Source of the DNA: Luteimonas sp. MC1750
GTDB taxonomy: Bacteria > Pseudomonadota > Gammaproteobacteria > Xanthomonadales > Xanthomonadaceae
Direction: 5' to 3'
DNA length: 64,000 nucleotides
Assembly (NCBI RefSeq): GCF_016615955.1
Contig: NZ_CP067113.1
Span: 620,001 to 684,000 of the forward strand
The notes under the pieces are model-generated. The model was not told where the DNA came from. It ran no database searches and saw only the letters and a program-made list of their open reading frames with translations. A program made the translations under genes and the position numbers. Shown here piece after piece: positions 38,226-47,379 of this stretch (its first letter is position 1; every line of letters starts with the position of its first letter).

Positions 38226-39098
38226 ATGGCCCCCACCCGCTTCGATTCCACCCGCGTGGTGCGCAAGGTGCGCGGCCGCGCCGCGTCCGACGGCGCCGGC
38301 GTCAAGCTCACGCGCGTCATCGGCGGCCAGGAGCTGCCCGACCTCGATCCGTTCCTGCTGCTGGACGAGTTCGGCACCGATCGCCCGGAGGATTACCTGG
38401 CGGGCTTCCCCGACCACCCGCATCGCGGCTTCGAGACCGTGACCTACATGCTCGACGGCCGCATGCGCCATCGCGACAACCACGGCAACGAGGGCCTGCT
38501 GGTCCCCGGCGGCGTGCAGTGGATGACCGCCGGGCGTGGCCTGGTGCACTCCGAGATGCCCGAGCAGGAGGCCGGCCGCATGCGCGGCTTCCAGCTGTGG
38601 GTGAACCTGCCGGGGCGGGACAAGATGTCCGAGCCGCGCTACCAGGAGTTCGCGCCGGAGCGGATTCCGGTCGCGCATCCCGTGGACGGCGTCGAAGTGC
38701 GCGTGGTGGCGGGCGAACTCGCCGACCGCGACGGCCGCCAGGTGCACGGTCCGATCGACCAGCCCGCCACCTCGCCGCTGTACCTGGACGCGACGCTGGA
38801 CGCGGGCGTGGCCTGGGAGCACCGGCTGCCCGAAGGCCACAACGCCTTCGCCTACGTGTTCGAGGGCGAGGCCATGCTGGGTACCGGTGACGAGGCGCGC
38901 GCCGTGGCCAGCCAGGAGTTGGCGATCCTCGGCGGCGGCGACCTGCTGCGCATCGAGGCCGGCGCGGCCGGGGCACGCGTGCTGCTGGTGGCCGGCCGGC
39001 CCCTGCGCGAACCGGTGGCGCGCCACGGCCCGTTCGTGATGAACACGCGGCAGGAACTCATGCAGGCCTTCGTGGACTTCCAGGAAGGCCGCTTCTGA
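38226..39098 (+). CDS. Pirin family protein
   Basis: The 290-residue protein has the two-cupin pirin layout. The N-terminal cupin carries the metal ligands in DHPHRGFETVTYMLDGRMRHRD (two His), VHSEMP (His, Glu), and QWMTAGRGLVHSE. The C-terminal cupin lacks them, as usual. Bacterial pirins include quercetin dioxygenases and regulators of pyruvate metabolism; the exact role here cannot be told. An AGGAG motif lies nine bases ahead of the ATG. Confidence 0.9.
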   Translation: MAPTRFDSTRVVRKVRGRAASDGAGVKLTRVIGGQELPDLDPFLLLDEFGTDRPEDYLAGFPDHPHRGFETVTYMLDGRMRHRDNHGNEGLLVPGGVQWMTAGRGLVHSEMPEQEAGRMRGFQLWVNLPGRDKMSEPRYQEFAPERIPVAHPVDGVEVRVVAGELADRDGRQVHGPIDQPATSPLYLDATLDAGVAWEHRLPEGHNAFAYVFEGEAMLGTGDEARAVASQELAILGGGDLLRIEAGAAGARVLLVAGRPLREPVARHGPFVMNTRQELMQAFVDFQEGRF

Positions 39099-39184
39099 CG
39101 GAGCCGGTCATGGGCCGGCTGGTCATGACGCGGTCCGGGCCGTCGTGATCCGGCCCGTGCTGGCCGACCCCGGTCAGCGGTCGA

Positions 39185-39631
39185 TCAGTTGATCGAAAGC
39201 CGGACGTCGTCGAAGCGCAGCGCCTCGGCCAGCGACATCGCGTGGGCGAGCTCTTCCTCGCTGCGGCCGCGCAGCGAGATGTGCGCCACGTGGCGGCGGT
39301 CGATTTCGACCTGCGTCTCGCGGACCTCGGTGCCGGTGCTGCCCGAGAGCTCGCCGCGGTACCACCAGGTCTCGCCGCCGTCGATGCGCGCTTCCTGCAG
39401 GCGGTTCGGGCGGCGCGGACGGAAGGTCGAATCGGTGGTGATCATCACCGCGAGCACCTGCTGGCCGTCGCTTGGGCGGATGGCCTTGCAGAAGGTATAG
39501 CCGCTGCCGTCGAGCGTGTCCCAGGCAAGGCCGCTGTTGGCGGGAAGCGTCGGGCAGGTGCCCACGGACTGGGCCTGGGCCGCTCCGGCCATCAGCAGGA
39601 CGGCCGCGGCCAGCAGAGTCTTGGCGTACAT
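39185..39631 (-). CDS. Small secreted protein of unknown function
   Basis: I do not recognise this 148-residue protein. It has a clear signal peptide (cleavage after AGAAQA, residue about 20). The mature part has two Cys residues (GTCPTLP and YTFCKAI, probably a disulphide), a strand-rich central part (VLAVMITTDSTFR, DGGETWWYRGEL) and ends with RFDDVRLSIN. Codon use matches the neighbours. It is a single-gene unit, convergent with the pirin gene. Confidence 0.75.
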   Translation of the reverse strand: MYAKTLLAAAVLLMAGAAQAQSVGTCPTLPANSGLAWDTLDGSGYTFCKAIRPSDGQQVLAVMITTDSTFRPRRPNRLQEARIDGGETWWYRGELSGSTGTEVRETQVEIDRRHVAHISLRGRSEEELAHAMSLAEALRFDDVRLSIN

Positions 39632-39734
39632 GTGTTTTCCCCTTGGGGCGCGTGGAGATTGCGGCCCTTCCCCGATCCTGTCGGTGCGCGCCGTGCAAAT
39701 CCGTGATGTGTGTCACGGATTGAGCGCAAGCGCA

Positions 39735-40457
39735 TCATTCGCCAGCGGTTTTTCCCGCCGGATCGGGTTCCAGCAGTGCGCGTGCAAGCCGCAGCGGCTC
39801 GGGGAGCCAGTGCGCGCGCATGAAGCGCATCACCAGGTCGGCGGTCGATGCCAGCGCGACGCGGTGCGCCGGGGACACCACCAGCGGTGCGCGGTCGGTG
39901 CGACTGCGCAGCAGCCAGCCCACCTGGCGACGGGCCGCGTCGCGCAGCGGCGTATAGGCGCCGCGCGTGTCGTGGGTATCGGGCGCCGAACCCATCAGGA
40001 TCTCGCGGGCCACGCCGATGCAGGGCACGCCGGTCGCGACGCCGGCATGCGCCGCCACGCCGAGTCCCTGCGGATGCGCGATGCCGTGGCCTTCGACGAA
40101 GGCGAGGTCGGGTGCATGCGGGAGTCCGGACAGGGCCGCGACCATGGCGGGCATCACCTGGAACGATCGCGGCGCATCGGCCCCGGGCCAGGGGTTCGCC
40201 ACCTGCACCACCTGCCGGCCCAGGACGGCGAGGGTGTCGGCGTCCAGGAGCACCGCGGCGGCACCGGGCGTTCCGCCGTGCGCGGGCAGGTCGAACGCCA
40301 GCCCCGCGACCGTGCGCAGCGGAACCGCGAAGCCGTCGCGCCGCTGGACCCGTGAGGCCAGCCGCGCCTGGAGTTCGCGGGCATGCGCAAGCGTGCCATC
40401 CCATGCGTCGATGCCGGTGGCGGGCGTCGTGTCCATCGGCTCGAGGGGCCCGGCCAT
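39735..40457 (-). CDS. Endonuclease V homologue with altered active site
   Basis: The 240-residue protein follows endonuclease V (Nfi) throughout: VAGLAFDLP, SFQVMPAMVAAL, LAFVEGHGIAHPQGLGVAAHAG, CIGVAREIL, WLLRSRTDRAPLVVSPAHRVAL and LPEPLRLAR. Compared with the family motifs, the Asp of (I/V)AGxD is Ala54, the Glu of SFxExP is Val101, the Asp of VDGHG is Glu122 and the Lys of GVAK is Arg151. His124 and His128 remain. It is therefore probably not a normal deoxyinosine nuclease. It lies five bases after murU on the same strand. Confidence 0.85.
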   Translation of the reverse strand: MAGPLEPMDTTPATGIDAWDGTLAHARELQARLASRVQRRDGFAVPLRTVAGLAFDLPAHGGTPGAAAVLLDADTLAVLGRQVVQVANPWPGADAPRSFQVMPAMVAALSGLPHAPDLAFVEGHGIAHPQGLGVAAHAGVATGVPCIGVAREILMGSAPDTHDTRGAYTPLRDAARRQVGWLLRSRTDRAPLVVSPAHRVALASTADLVMRFMRAHWLPEPLRLARALLEPDPAGKTAGE

Positions 40458-40462
40458 GGCGG

Positions 40463-41188
40463 TCAGGAGGTGCGCCCGGCGTCAGGCGGCTGTTTGAGTT
40501 CCCGCGCGAGCGCCTCCAGCCTGGCGGGCGTACCGACATCGGTCCAGCGGCCGCGGTGGTGCTGGCCGGTGACGGCGTTGCGGTCCATCGCCGCGCGCAG
40601 CAGCGGGGCCAGCTTGAAGCGTGGCGGATCGTCGCCGGCGCCGGGCATGTCGCCGATGGTGGCGCGCCAGTCCTGCAGCAGCGAAGGTCGATAGATGCCG
40701 ATGCCGGCAAAGGTCAGGCGCGGGCCGCCGTGGCCGTGCACGCGGCCTTCGTCATCCAGGGAGAAGTCGCCCTGCGGGTGATGCGTCGGGTTGTCGACCA
40801 GGACGAGGTGCGCAGCGCCCTCCGGCTCGCGCGGCAGGGCGGCGAAATCCAGGTCGCACCAGATGTCGCCGTTGACCGCGAGGAAGGGCGCATCGCCCAG
40901 CAGCGGCAGCGCGTGCAGCATGCCGCCGCCGGTCTCGAGGGGAATGTCGCCCTCGAAGGCGTAGTGCAGGCGCAGCCCCCAGCGGCTGCCGTCGCCCAGG
41001 GTGGCGGGGAATTGCGGTGCAAGCCAGGAGGTGTTGAGGACCACGTCGCGCACGCCAGCGGCCGCGAGCTTCTCGAGGTGCCAGGCCACCAGCGTCCTGC
41101 CGCCCGCCTCGAGCAGCGGCTTGGGCGTGGTGTCGGTCAGCGGGCGCATGCGCTCGCCGAGTCCGGCGGCGAAGACGAGGGCCTTCAC
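40463..41188 (-). CDS. murU: N-acetylmuramate alpha-1-phosphate uridylyltransferase
   Basis: MurU makes UDP-MurNAc from MurNAc-1-phosphate in the cell-wall recycling route that bypasses de novo MurA. The 241-residue nucleotidyltransferase has the signature AAGLGERMRPLTDTTPKPLL, then FEGDIPLETGGGML, the metal Asp in FLAVNGDIWCD and FAGIGIYRPSL. The start is GTG at 41188. It lies ten bases after amgK, the kinase that makes its substrate, so the pair forms a recycling unit as in Pseudomonas putida. Confidence 0.92.
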   Translation of the reverse strand: MKALVFAAGLGERMRPLTDTTPKPLLEAGGRTLVAWHLEKLAAAGVRDVVLNTSWLAPQFPATLGDGSRWGLRLHYAFEGDIPLETGGGMLHALPLLGDAPFLAVNGDIWCDLDFAALPREPEGAAHLVLVDNPTHHPQGDFSLDDEGRVHGHGGPRLTFAGIGIYRPSLLQDWRATIGDMPGAGDDPPRFKLAPLLRAAMDRNAVTGQHHRGRWTDVGTPARLEALARELKQPPDAGRTS

Positions 41189-41198
41189 GGCGGCGCGC

Positions 41199-42212
41199 TC
41201 AGGCGGCCGTCATGGCGGCGAGTGCCGGCCGCACGTGGCGCTCGATCACCCCGGCGAGCGGGGCCAGCTCGGGATGGTGCGGCAGCGCCTCGTCCAGGTA
41301 GGCCAGGAAGCGCGGCGCGTCGGCGATGTACTTCGGCTTGCCGTCGCGGTGGTGCAGGCGGGCGAAGATCCCCAGCACCTTGAGGTGGCGCTGGATGCCG
41401 ATCAGCCGCGCGTCGCGCAGGAAGCGCTCCGGCGCCGCCGGAACCGGCACGCCGGCGTCGATCGCGCGGGCGTGGTAGCGCAGCAGCCAGCCCTCCACGC
41501 GTTCCGGCGGCCAGCTGAGGAACGCGTCCTTGAACAGGCTGGTCGGGTCGTAGGCCACCGGGCCGAGCACCGCGTCCTGGAAGTCGAGCACCGCCAGGCC
41601 GCCTTCGACCGGCATCAGGTTGCGCGGCATGTAGTCGCGGTGCACCAGGACGCGCGGCTGGGCCAGGGCGGCATCGATCAGCACGCGGTAGGCCAGGTCG
41701 AGCGCTTCGAGGTCGCCGCAGCCGGGCTGCACGCCCAGGTGGCGGCCGAGGAACCACGCGTCGAACAGGCGCAGCTCGCGCGCCAGCAGGGCTTCGTCGT
41801 AGCGCGGCAGGTCATCCGGGGCCTGGATCGCCTGGATGCGCAACAGCTGGTCGATCGCGGCGTCGACGTACGCGTCGGCACTGGCGGGGTCGATGGCCTG
41901 CAGCAGGGTGTCGACGCCAAGGTCTTCGAGCAGCAGGAACCCGCGCTCGACATCGCGCGCCAGCACCCGCGGAACGCGCACGCCGCCGCCTTCGAGCAGC
42001 GCGTGCATGCGCAGCCACGGGCGTACGTCCTCCAGCTCCGGCGGGGAATCCATCACCACCCGGGTGGCGGCGCCCGCGTCGCGTGCGCGCCAGTAGCTGC
42101 GGAACCCGGCGTCGGTGGACGCGCGTTCGAGGGTCAGGGTGTCGCTGCCGGCGGCGGCGCGTGCCCAGTCGCCGCGCTCGGTCGCGCGACTGTCGTGGAT
42201 GGCGGTGGTCAT
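41199..42212 (-). CDS. amgK: N-acetylmuramate/N-acetylglucosamine anomeric kinase
   Basis: AmgK phosphorylates MurNAc (and GlcNAc) at C1. The 337-residue protein has an aminoglycoside-phosphotransferase-type kinase fold: LLLEDLGVDTLLQAI, the catalytic loop VLVHRDYMPRNLM (Asp, Asn) and the metal site AVLDFQDAVLGPVAYD. I start at ATG 42212, because in-frame codons upstream would reach into the divergent manC promoter region. It is followed by murU and divergent from manC. Confidence 0.92.
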   Translation of the reverse strand: MTTAIHDSRATERGDWARAAAGSDTLTLERASTDAGFRSYWRARDAGAATRVVMDSPPELEDVRPWLRMHALLEGGGVRVPRVLARDVERGFLLLEDLGVDTLLQAIDPASADAYVDAAIDQLLRIQAIQAPDDLPRYDEALLARELRLFDAWFLGRHLGVQPGCGDLEALDLAYRVLIDAALAQPRVLVHRDYMPRNLMPVEGGLAVLDFQDAVLGPVAYDPTSLFKDAFLSWPPERVEGWLLRYHARAIDAGVPVPAAPERFLRDARLIGIQRHLKVLGIFARLHHRDGKPKYIADAPRFLAYLDEALPHHPELAPLAGVIERHVRPALAAMTAA

Positions 42213-42294
42213 GCGGTCTCCGGGCCGGCGAGGCGGCGTCGGTGCACAGGGTAAACTCCGCGCTTGCCCCACGACAGCGCAGGCCCACCGCACC

Positions 42295-43743
42295 ATGACC
42301 CAGCTGCAACCCGTGCTCCTGTCCGGAGGCTCCGGCACGCGGCTGTGGCCGTTGTCGCGCGAGGCCTATCCGAAGCAGTTCCTGGCCTTGGCGGGCGAGC
42401 GGACGATGCTGCAGGACACCTGGCTGCGGGTGGCGCCCCTGTCGACCCTGGCGCCGATCGTGGTCGCGAACGAGGAGCACCGCTTCCTGGCCGGCGAGCA
42501 GCTGCGCCAGGTCGGCGTCGACGGCGCCGCCATCGTGCTCGAACCGGTGGGCCGCAACACCGCGCCGGCGATTGCCGCGGCCGCGCTGCAGGCGATGGCC
42601 GGGGGCGCTGATCCGCTGCTGCTGGTGCTGCCCTCGGACCACGTGGTGCGTGACGCGGCCGCCTTCCAGGCCGCCGTGCGCGAAGCGATGCCGGCGGCGG
42701 AATCCGGCGCGCTGGTGACCTTCGGCATCGTGCCCGAAGCCCCGGAAACAGGGTTTGGATACATCCAGGCTGGTGCGGACCAGGCGCGAGCGAACGAACC
42801 CGGCGCGGCAGGGCCTGGCGGGGCGGTTGGCGTGCGCCCGGTGCTGCGCTTCGTCGAGAAGCCCGATGCCGCCACCGCCCAGGCGTACCTGGACGCCGGC
42901 GGCTACTACTGGAACAGCGGCATGTTCCTGTTCCGCGCATCGCGCTACCTCGAAGAGCTGGGCCAGTTCCGTCCCGACATGCTCGAGGCCGTGCGCCGCG
43001 CCTTCGACGGTGCCGGCCGCGACGGCGACTTCGTGCGCCTGGAGCGCGACGCCTTCGCCGCGTCGCCCTCGGACTCGATCGACTACGCGGTGATGGAGCG
43101 GACCTCGCGCGCCATGGTGCTTCCGGTCGACATCGGCTGGAACGACGTCGGCTCGTGGTCGGCGCTGTGGGCGGTCAGCCCGCAGGATGCCGACGGCAAC
43201 GCCCACAACGGCGAGGTCATCGCCGTCGACAGCCACGGCAGCTACGTCTGGTCGCGGCGCATGGTCGCCCTGGTCGGCGTCGATGACCTGGTGGTGGTGG
43301 AGACCGACGATGCGGTGCTGGTCGCGCGCAAGGACCGGGTGCAACAGGTCAAGGAGGTGGTCGCGCAGCTCAAGGCCGGCGACCGCAGCCACGCCGTGCT
43401 GCACCGCGAAGTGCACCGGCCCTGGGGCAGCTACGACTCGATCGACCAGGACGAGGGCTTCCAGGTCAAGCGGATCAAGGTCAAGCCCGGCGGCCGGCTG
43501 TCGCTGCAGTCGCACACGTGCCGCGCCGAGCACTGGATCGTGGTCCGCGGCACCGCGCGCGTGACCCGCGACAACGACGTCTTCGAGCTGCACGCCAACC
43601 AGTCGACCTACATCCCGCTGGGTGCGAAGCACCGGCTGGAGAACCCCGGCACCGAAGTGCTGGAGCTGATCGAGGTGCAGTCGGGCGACTACCTGGGCGA
43701 AGACGACATCGTCCGCTACGAAGACGTCTACGGGCGCTCGTGA
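42295..43743 (+). CDS. manC: Mannose-1-phosphate guanylyltransferase/mannose-6-phosphate isomerase
   Basis: This bifunctional enzyme makes GDP-mannose for polysaccharides and LPS (XanB/AlgA type). The 482-residue protein has the pyrophosphorylase motif [40 protein letters not shown] and the [10 protein letters not shown] stretch, then a C-terminal cupin isomerase domain ([31 protein letters not shown], with His ligands). A low-complexity insert of about 25 residues ([19 protein letters not shown]) sits between GYIQ and RFVEKP. The TGA overlaps the cysD GTG by four bases. Confidence 0.95.
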   Translation: MTQLQPVLLSGGSGTRLWPLSREAYPKQFLALAGERTMLQDTWLRVAPLSTLAPIVVANEEHRFLAGEQLRQVGVDGAAIVLEPVGRNTAPAIAAAALQAMAGGADPLLLVLPSDHVVRDAAAFQAAVREAMPAAESGALVTFGIVPEAPETGFGYIQAGADQARANEPGAAGPGGAVGVRPVLRFVEKPDAATAQAYLDAGGYYWNSGMFLFRASRYLEELGQFRPDMLEAVRRAFDGAGRDGDFVRLERDAFAASPSDSIDYAVMERTSRAMVLPVDIGWNDVGSWSALWAVSPQDADGNAHNGEVIAVDSHGSYVWSRRMVALVGVDDLVVVETDDAVLVARKDRVQQVKEVVAQLKAGDRSHAVLHREVHRPWGSYDSIDQDEGFQVKRIKVKPGGRLSLQSHTCRAEHWIVVRGTARVTRDNDVFELHANQSTYIPLGAKHRLENPGTEVLELIEVQSGDYLGEDDIVRYEDVYGRS

Positions 43744-44651
43744 ACGCAGGCGCGATCGGCCGGCAGCTGGACCGCCTCGAGGCGGAGAGCCTGCACATCC
43801 TGCGCGAGGTCGCGGGCCAGTGCCGCCGGCCGGTGATGCTGTATTCGATCGGCAAGGACAGCTCGGTGCTGCTGCACCTGCTGCTGAAGGCGTTCGCGCC
43901 GGCCAGGCCGCCGATCCCGCTGCTGCACGTCGACACCACGTGGAAGTTCCGCGAGATGATCGCCTTCCGCGACCGCCGCGCGGCCGAGACCGGCGTCGAG
44001 CTGCGCGTGCACATCAATCCCGACGGCGTGCGCGACGGCATCGGGCCGCAGAGCCACGGCGCCAGCCGCCACACCGAGGTGATGAAGACCCTGGCGCTGA
44101 AGCAGGCCCTGGCCGAAGGCGGCTACGACGCCGCGATCGGCGGCGCACGCCGCGACGAGGAGAAGTCGCGCGCCAAGGAGCGCGTGTTTTCCTTCCGCGA
44201 CGGCAACCAGCGCTGGGATCCGCGCCGGCAGCGTCCGGAGCTCTGGAACCTGTACAACGCGCGCGTGAATCCCGGCGAAAGCACGCGCGTCTTCCCGCTG
44301 TCGAACTGGACCGAGCTGGACGTGTGGCGCTACATCCGCCGCGAACGCATCCCGGTGGTGCCGCTGTATTTCGCCGCCGAACGGCCGGTGGTCGAGCGTG
44401 ACGGCACCCTGGTGATGGTCGACGACGATCGCTTCCAGCTGCGCGCCGGCGAGCAGCCGGTGCTGCGGCGCGTGCGATTCCGCACGCTGGGCTGTTATCC
44501 GCTCACCGGTGCCATCGACTCCGCGGCGAGCGACCTCGACGCGATCATCGCGGAGATGGAGGCGGGCACGCAGTCCGAGCGGGCAGGGCGCCTGATCGAC
44601 CACGCCGAGGGCGACTCGATGGAGAAGAAGAAGCGCGAGGGCTATTTCTGA
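43740..44651 (+). CDS. cysD: Sulfate adenylyltransferase subunit 2
   Basis: CysD adenylates sulfate to APS, driven by GTP hydrolysis in CysN. The 303-residue PP-loop ATPase has [48 protein letters not shown] and [23 protein letters not shown]. The GTG start overlaps the manC stop (GTGA), and its own stop overlaps the cysNC start (TGATG). It normally begins an assimilation operon; here it follows a sugar-nucleotide gene. Confidence 0.95.
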   Translation: MNAGAIGRQLDRLEAESLHILREVAGQCRRPVMLYSIGKDSSVLLHLLLKAFAPARPPIPLLHVDTTWKFREMIAFRDRRAAETGVELRVHINPDGVRDGIGPQSHGASRHTEVMKTLALKQALAEGGYDAAIGGARRDEEKSRAKERVFSFRDGNQRWDPRRQRPELWNLYNARVNPGESTRVFPLSNWTELDVWRYIRRERIPVVPLYFAAERPVVERDGTLVMVDDDRFQLRAGEQPVLRRVRFRTLGCYPLTGAIDSAASDLDAIIAEMEAGTQSERAGRLIDHAEGDSMEKKKREGYF

Positions 44652-46483
44652 TGGCGCGCGACTTCCTGCGCATCGTCGCCTGCGGCAGCGTCGACGACGG
44701 CAAGAGCACCCTGATCGGGCGCCTGCTGGCCGAAGCCGGGCGCGTGCCGGACGACGAGCGCGCGGCGCTGGCCAGGGCCAGCGTGAGCCACGGCACCCGC
44801 GGCGGGGAGATCGACTACGCCCTGCTGCTCGACGGCCTCGAGGCCGAGCGCGAGCAGGGCATCACCATCGACGTCGCCTGGCGCCACCTGGACACGCCGC
44901 GGCGCCGCTTCCTGATCGCCGACTGCCCGGGACACGTGCAGTACACGCGCAACATGGCCACGGGTGCCTCCGTCGCCGACCTCGCGATCGTGCTGGTCGA
45001 CGCGACCCGCGGGCTGCTGCCGCAGACCTTCCGCCACACCGCCATCGCCTCGATGTTCGGCGTGCGCCACGTGCTGCTGGCGGTCAACAAGATGGACCGC
45101 GTCGGCCACGACCAGGCGGTGTTCGATGCCATCGCCGCGGCCTACCGCGCGCATGCGGCGAAGCTCGGCATCGCCGACGTGGAAGCGATTCCGCTGGCCG
45201 CCGCCACCGGCGCCAACGTCACCGTGGCCGCCGGGGACGCGATGCCCTGGTACACCGGCCCGACGGTGCTCGGCCACCTCGAATCCGTTGTGGTGGCACC
45301 GCGCGGCGCCGGGCTGCCGGCGCGCCTGCCGGTGCAGCTGGTGCTTCGCGACGGCGAAGGCGGCCGCTGGCTGGCCGGTACGCTCGCCTCCGGCACGCTG
45401 CGGACCGGCGACGCCCTGCGGATCGAACCCGATGGCGTTGCGGCGACCGTGGCGGCGCTGCGCCGCTCGGGCGATGCGGCGGCGGAGGTGCACGCCGGCG
45501 ACGCCGTCTCGGTGCGGCTGGCCGAGGACGTCGACGCCGCGCGCGGTGACGTGCTGGCCGCCGCCGGCGCGCCGCTGGCGGCCACCGACCAGTTCGTCGC
45601 CGACCTGCTGTGGTTCGACGATGCCGCCCTGCTGCCGGGCCGCCGCTACCAGCTGCAGTCGGGGCCCTGCGTGGTCGGCGCGCGGGTGGGCGAGATCAAG
45701 CACCTGCTCGATCCGGAGACGCTGCAGCCGCTGGCGGCCAAGCGCCTGCAGGCCAACGACATCGGCGAAGTGGCGCTCTCGCTCGACTCCCCGCTTCCCT
45801 ACGCGCCCTTCGCCGACGAACCGGCCCTGGGCAGCTTCGTGCTGGTGGACCTGCTGACGCGCGCCACAGTTGCCGCGGGCATGATCCGGCACGGGCTGCG
45901 CCGCGCCGACAACATCCACTGGCAGGCGCTGGATGTCACGCCGGGGGTGCGCGCGGGGCTCAAGGGCCAGCGCCCGCGCTGCGTCTGGTTCACCGGCCTG
46001 TCCGGCGCCGGCAAGTCGACCATCGCCAACCTGGTGGAGCGCGGCCTGGTCGCGCGCGGCTGCCACACCTACCTGCTCGACGGCGACAACGTGCGCCACG
46101 GCCTCAATCGCGACCTCGGCTTCACCGACGAGGACCGGGTCGAGAACCTGCGGCGCATCGCCCATGTCGCGCGGCTGATGACCGACGCCGGGCTGATCGT
46201 GCTGGTGAGCTTCATCGCGCCGTTCCGCGCCGAGCGTGCGTCGGCGCGCGCGCTGTTCGACGCCGGCGATTTCATCGAGGTGTTCGTGGACACCCCGCTG
46301 GCAGAGGCCGAGCGCCGCGACGTGAAGGGGCTTTACGCCAAGGCCCGCCGCGGCGAGCTGCCGAACTTCACTGGCATCGACTCGCCCTACGAGCCGCCCG
46401 AGTCGGCGGAGCTCGTGCTCGACACGCTGGCCGAGAGTCCGGATGCACTGGCCGCGCGCGTGATCGCCCGGCTGCTGGACTGA
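44651..46483 (+). CDS. cysNC: Bifunctional sulfate adenylyltransferase subunit 1/APS kinase
   Basis: The N-terminal CysN part (about 1-430) is an EF-Tu-like GTPase with [32 protein letters not shown] and NKMDRVG motifs, which couples GTP hydrolysis to APS formation. The C-terminal CysC part (about 435-610) is an APS kinase with [31 protein letters not shown] and [10 protein letters not shown], giving PAPS. Fusion of the two is common in this family of bacteria. No cysH, cysJ or cysI gene follows, only the repeat-rich gap. Confidence 0.96.
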   Translation: MARDFLRIVACGSVDDGKSTLIGRLLAEAGRVPDDERAALARASVSHGTRGGEIDYALLLDGLEAEREQGITIDVAWRHLDTPRRRFLIADCPGHVQYTRNMATGASVADLAIVLVDATRGLLPQTFRHTAIASMFGVRHVLLAVNKMDRVGHDQAVFDAIAAAYRAHAAKLGIADVEAIPLAAATGANVTVAAGDAMPWYTGPTVLGHLESVVVAPRGAGLPARLPVQLVLRDGEGGRWLAGTLASGTLRTGDALRIEPDGVAATVAALRRSGDAAAEVHAGDAVSVRLAEDVDAARGDVLAAAGAPLAATDQFVADLLWFDDAALLPGRRYQLQSGPCVVGARVGEIKHLLDPETLQPLAAKRLQANDIGEVALSLDSPLPYAPFADEPALGSFVLVDLLTRATVAAGMIRHGLRRADNIHWQALDVTPGVRAGLKGQRPRCVWFTGLSGAGKSTIANLVERGLVARGCHTYLLDGDNVRHGLNRDLGFTDEDRVENLRRIAHVARLMTDAGLIVLVSFIAPFRAERASARALFDAGDFIEVFVDTPLAEAERRDVKGLYAKARRGELPNFTGIDSPYEPPESAELVLDTLAESPDALAARVIARLLD

Positions 46484-46609
46484 AAGAGACGTTCTTCCCC
46501 ACGTTCGGCAAGGACGCGACAAACGTTCTCTTCCAAAAGTCAGGGCCTTGCGCGTCGCTTGGTTCCGGAACCCTGCACGGCGGGACCCTTGGCGGTGCTG
46601 CGGCGCGAT

Positions 46610-46681
46610 GCCTGCTGCCGCTCATGTCCCCCGGCTCCGGACTGCGGCCGGCGCCTCCTCCTTGACTTCCCGTCAGCAGGC
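46610..46681 (+). repeat. 72-bp palindrome-ended element, copy A
   Basis: The element runs from GCCTGCTGCCGCTCATG to TTCCCGTCAGCAGGC, so its tips are inverted (GCCTGCTG/CAGCAGGC). Its 24-base left and 26-base right arms are identical to copy B at 46916-46989 in inverse orientation, while the central 20-odd bases differ. An 11-base inverted repeat (46637-46647 with 46688-46698) joins its centre to DNA just outside. Confidence 0.85.
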
Positions 46682-46726
46682 ATCGCACCGCAGTCCGGAT
46701 CGGTTCGGCCGCTGGACGCTGGCCGC

Positions 46727-46800
46727 AGGGCGAAAGGCGAAGGGCGAAAGGCGAAGGGCGAAGGGCGAAAGGCGAAAGGCGCAAGGCGAAAGGCGCAAGG
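46727..46800. repeat. 7-bp tandem repeat array (about ten units)
   Basis: Units are mixtures of GGCGAAA, GGCGAAG and GGCGCAA with no spacers. The array lies between the two inverted 72-74-bp elements. Confidence 0.85.
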
Positions 46801-46915
46801 CCCAGGGAGAACGACGCAGTGCGCAGTGCGCAATGCGCACCGCAGATGATTGTCACGACACGCGGCTTTTGCTCTTCGAAGGAGCGCCCGCAGCCCCGCA
46901 TCGCTTTGGCGTGTG

Positions 46916-46989
46916 GCCTGCTGACGGGAAGTCAAGGAGGAGATGCCGGCCCTATGGGCCGGCATCGGGGGACATGAGCGGCAGCAGGC
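46916..46989 (-). repeat. 74-bp palindrome-ended element, copy B (inverted)
   Basis: This copy has the same outer arms as copy A on the opposite strand. Its centre is a perfect hairpin: ATGCCGGCCC (46943-46952), TAT loop, GGGCCGGCAT (46956-46965). Confidence 0.85.
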
Positions 46990-47051
46990 CATGCGTCAAA
47001 GCGCCGCGAAGCTGCAGCGCGGCGCCTCCCGCACTTGGGAAACGAACCAGG

Positions 47052-47080
47052 AAAAAGCCGGGCAATGCCCGGCTTCTTTC
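47052..47080 (-). terminator. Bidirectional terminator after the GlsB-type gene
   Basis: A perfect 9-bp stem (AAGCCGGGC, 47055-47063, with 47067-47075) has an A-run on the left and TTCTTT on the right. On the minus strand it ends the GlsB-type gene with a run of five U residues; on the plus strand it would stop read-through from cysNC. Confidence 0.85.
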
Positions 47081-47100
47081 GTCCCGTCCGTCGCAGCCGC

Positions 47101-47379
47101 TCAGCGCCGGCGGCGGCGTCCGTTCACGGCCTCGGCGACGAACAGGATCACGACCGCGCCGATCAGCGAGGCGATGAACCCGACCTTCTCGCCCTGGTCG
47201 TACCAGCCCAGCATGCGGCCGATCCAGCCGGCGAACAGCGCGCCGACGATGCCGAGCACGACGGTCAGGATGATGCCGATGTCCTGCTTGCCGGGCTTGA
47301 TCAGGCGCGCCAGCACGCCGACCACGAAGCCCACGAGGATGATCCAGAGCCAGCCGCTGCCGCCAAATACACCGTCCAT
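47101..47379 (-). CDS. GlsB/YeaQ/YmgE family stress-response membrane protein
   Basis: The 92-residue protein has three membrane segments (WLWIILVGFVVGVLARLI, IGIILTVVLGIVGALFAGWIG, VGFIASLIGAVVILFVAEAV) and an Arg-rich C-terminus (GRRRRR), the standard form of the transglycosylase-associated protein family. Members are induced by general stress but have no known activity. A terminator follows immediately. The M20 peptidase gene is upstream on the same strand, 83 bases away. Confidence 0.92.
   Translation of the reverse strand: MDGVFGGSGWLWIILVGFVVGVLARLIKPGKQDIGIILTVVLGIVGALFAGWIGRMLGWYDQGEKVGFIASLIGAVVILFVAEAVNGRRRRR

Larger units (their letters stand above)
46484..47100. other. 617-bp gap rich in repeats, no gene seen
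   Basis: No convincing coding sequence is found here. The gap contains two inverted copies of a 72-74-bp element, a 7-bp tandem repeat array between them, and a bidirectional terminator at the right end. The short open frames translate the tandem array as Lys/Gly/Glu/Arg repeats and resemble no protein. Confidence 0.75.

Noticed and set aside
44642..46522. Long minus-strand frame opposite cysNC
   Set aside because: Its frame is a mirror of the CysNC codon pattern, with His/Gln/Ala-rich translation and no recognisable motif.
46727..46800. CRISPR array
   Set aside because: The units are 7 bp, contiguous, without spacers, and no cas genes are present.
46610..46989. Insertion sequence bounded by terminal inverted repeats
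   Set aside because: Only 234 bp lie between the repeats and no transposase or fragment of one can be read there. A non-autonomous element remains possible and is listed as a finding.
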